DNA from: Sympetrum striolatum
Lineage: Eukaryota; Arthropoda; Insecta; Odonata; Libellulidae
Length of the DNA stretch: 64,000 nucleotides
Direction: 5' to 3'
NCBI GenBank assembly: GCA_947579665.1
Contig: OX388346.1
Coordinates: 93,374,615-93,438,614 of the forward strand
Shown piece after piece: positions 62,453-64,000 of the stretch. Made by a program: the position numbers and the translations under genes. A model generated the notes under the pieces. That model was not told the DNA's origin. It ran no database searches and saw nothing but the letters and a program-made list of their open reading frames with translations. Each line of letters begins with the position of its first letter. The stretch's first letter is position 1.

Positions 62453-64000
62453 GGGGAGGGTCAAGTAAAATCAAAATTTTTGACAAAAATTTTTTTTTGC
62501 TTAGAAAATTAGTTTAACATCTGGAAAATATCCTGTCAAAGTTTTAAGGTGGAATTCGATGTCTAAGTGTATCTAGAAGTCGTTATGCTGACGCACTCCA
62601 ACCAGCGCCGAGCACAGGTATACGACCGCGCGGGTGGAACACCTCTCCTTACGGTACTATTAGTCCTTTGGGACAATGGTAAGGGTTGCATTCATACGAA
62701 CGTGCAGAAGATCTAACAGAGCGTTTTATCAATCTGTTTGTCTCTCAAACGTAGTCATAATCTCTGTTTTCAGGGTGTAAGTTTCGAATTATTTTTCGAA
62801 TGTTCCTTTGTGTTTTTGCGATGAGTAAACGAATCAGCACTTTCGAATTTTTCTTGTGGGAATCTTATCTTATGGTGCGAGTCATCTATCTTAAGGATGG
62901 GCTTAAGAAGTGCACGCGTTGCACATTGTGTGCAAAACACTCGTATCGTAGTGTCCCATTGATACCGATGTTGGCTCTAGGCCTGCTCTGCTACCGAAAA
63001 TATCGCGCTGCACGTGAGCGAATCTACCAAAAAAATATTCGATTTTTCGTGTAAAAAGGCGATTGAAGAAGAAATGAAGTTAAACGAAGAACATGAAAGG
63101 CCACTGTTGCATTTAACAGTTTCGGGCGATGGATCGTGGAAAAAAACGAGGCTTCTCTTCTTTATATGATATTACAAAATTTATCGGTTATCACACCGGT
63201 AAAGTGATAGACCTTGTAATAAAAAGCAGCTATTGTAAACCCTGCGTCTATTTCAAGAATGCAAACAAAAATGATCCACGATATTTGGAGCATAAAGAGG
63301 AATGCCCAATAAATCACTCCGGATCCGCTTGGCAAGATGGAAGTGGATGCTGTGCTTGAGATGTTCCAGAGGTCGGAGGAACTTTTTGGTGTAAAATATT
63401 GGAATTATGTTGGCGACGGGGATGTAAAAACTTTGAAGGCTATTTTAGATAAGAGACCTTACGGCGATAAACTGAATGTAATTAAAAGTGAATGCGTCGG
63501 CCATGTAGAAAAGAGAATGGGCAGTCAGCTCCGTAACATAAAGAAAACTGCCAAGCTAGGAGACAAGGGAAAACTAACCAATGCGCTAATAAAAATATTA
63601 ACCAAGTACTATGGACTTGCTATTAGGCGACACGCCGATTCTATCGACGATATGAAAAATGCAATTTTGGCTACGTATTACCATCTGTCATCTTTGGACA
63701 ATGAACCGCAGCACCAACATTGTCCTCCGGGCGCCGTCTCTTGGTGTCCTTTCCGTGATGCAGAAACAGAAAAGAAATTAAAGGACTATCATCACCCTCC
63801 TCTGCTACATCCAGATGTGAAGAAAGCCGTACTGCAAATTTATGAAGATCTGTCAAGGCGTGATTTGCTGGAGAGTTGCTTAGGTGGCTACACTCAAAAT
63901 GGAAATGAGAGTTTCAACTGTACTGTTTGGCGCCTGGCCCCAAAGCATCTAAACTGAGGATCAAAAGTTTTAGAAATCGCTGCATGTTTAGCTGCCGGCG
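62453..64000 (+). mobile_element. Mutator-like element (MULE), right part beyond the window
   Basis: The left end probably begins at ggggggagggtcaagtaaaa (about 62453), a G-run followed by AT-rich sequence as in ends of this family. The transposase-domain sequence follows at about 63020-64000. The right end is outside the window, so TIR and target duplication cannot be checked. Confidence 0.55.
62800..64000 (+). pseudogene. Mutator-like transposase domain protein, frameshifted
   Basis: Recognised by conserved blocks of the animal Mutator-like transposase-domain family: LTVSGDGSWKK, RGFSSLYDITKFIGYHTGKV, NHSGSAW, MEVDAVLEMFQRSEELF, WNYVGDGDVKTL, ECVGHVEKRMGSQLRNIKK, YYGLAIRRHADSIDDMKNAI, HCPPGAVSWCPF, GYTQNGNESFNCTVWRLAPK. 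The reading frame changes at the A7 run 63140-63146 (one base extra), again near 63331-63337, and hits TGA at 63955-63957, after which homologous sequence continues (KVLEIAACLAAG). Three lesions make this copy dead. The first part (62800-63054) is Cys-rich and of unknown role. The 3' end lies outside the window. Confidence 0.85.

Overview
The window is eukaryotic nuclear DNA, most likely from an arthropod and probably an insect. Its genes are split by GT-AG introns, the spacers are AT-rich, and there are many class I and class II transposable-element remnants. Two protein families place it in Metazoa: a type II diacylglycerol kinase with a C-terminal SAM domain, and a single-chain mitochondrial NAD(P) transhydrogenase. 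No species is claimed.

Layout. (1) 1-8868, plus strand: the 3' half of a diacylglycerol kinase eta/delta gene (ten exons, about 557 residues, 5' end outside the window). Its first visible intron carries a striking ~167-bp periodic array of antisense tRNA-like segments. (2) 8869-13995: spacer with one unexplained exon-like open segment just beyond the next gene. (3) 13996-27881, minus strand: a complete NNT coding sequence in 19 coding exons. The exon lengths sum to 3273 nt, giving 1090 residues, close to the usual size. The order is transit peptide, NAD(H) domain, membrane domain, NADP(H) domain. Its introns hold a hAT-type MITE with 8-bp target duplications, a pogo-type MITE with TA duplications, tRNA-derived SINE heads and a long palindrome. 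(4) 28347-28721: a compact divergent promoter region between NNT and a plus-strand first exon with a mitochondrial-leader-like N terminus; the rest of that gene was not found. (5) 28722-64000: a long stretch without recognisable host exons, visibly richer in CpG than the gene-dense left half. It contains LINE remnants, a foldback element, a 526/534-bp duplication, a young Ty3/Gypsy-type LTR element (51120-55245, minus strand, TSD TACT) inserted in an older LINE, a tandem ~316-bp repeat, a Harbinger-type element (TSD TAA), and a decayed Mutator-like transposase gene running off the right edge.

How parts relate: DGK (lipid signalling, phosphatidic acid production) and NNT (mitochondrial NADPH supply) are neighbours converging on the 8.9-14.0 kb spacer, with no shared pathway implied. 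NNT and the mitochondrial-leader exon probably share a bidirectional promoter. The most unusual items are the periodic tRNA-like array; the LTR element, whose Gag carries a PHD-type zinc finger while most of pol is deleted although the remaining frames stay open; and the hairpin repeat in its LTR, present three times in one LTR and once in the other.
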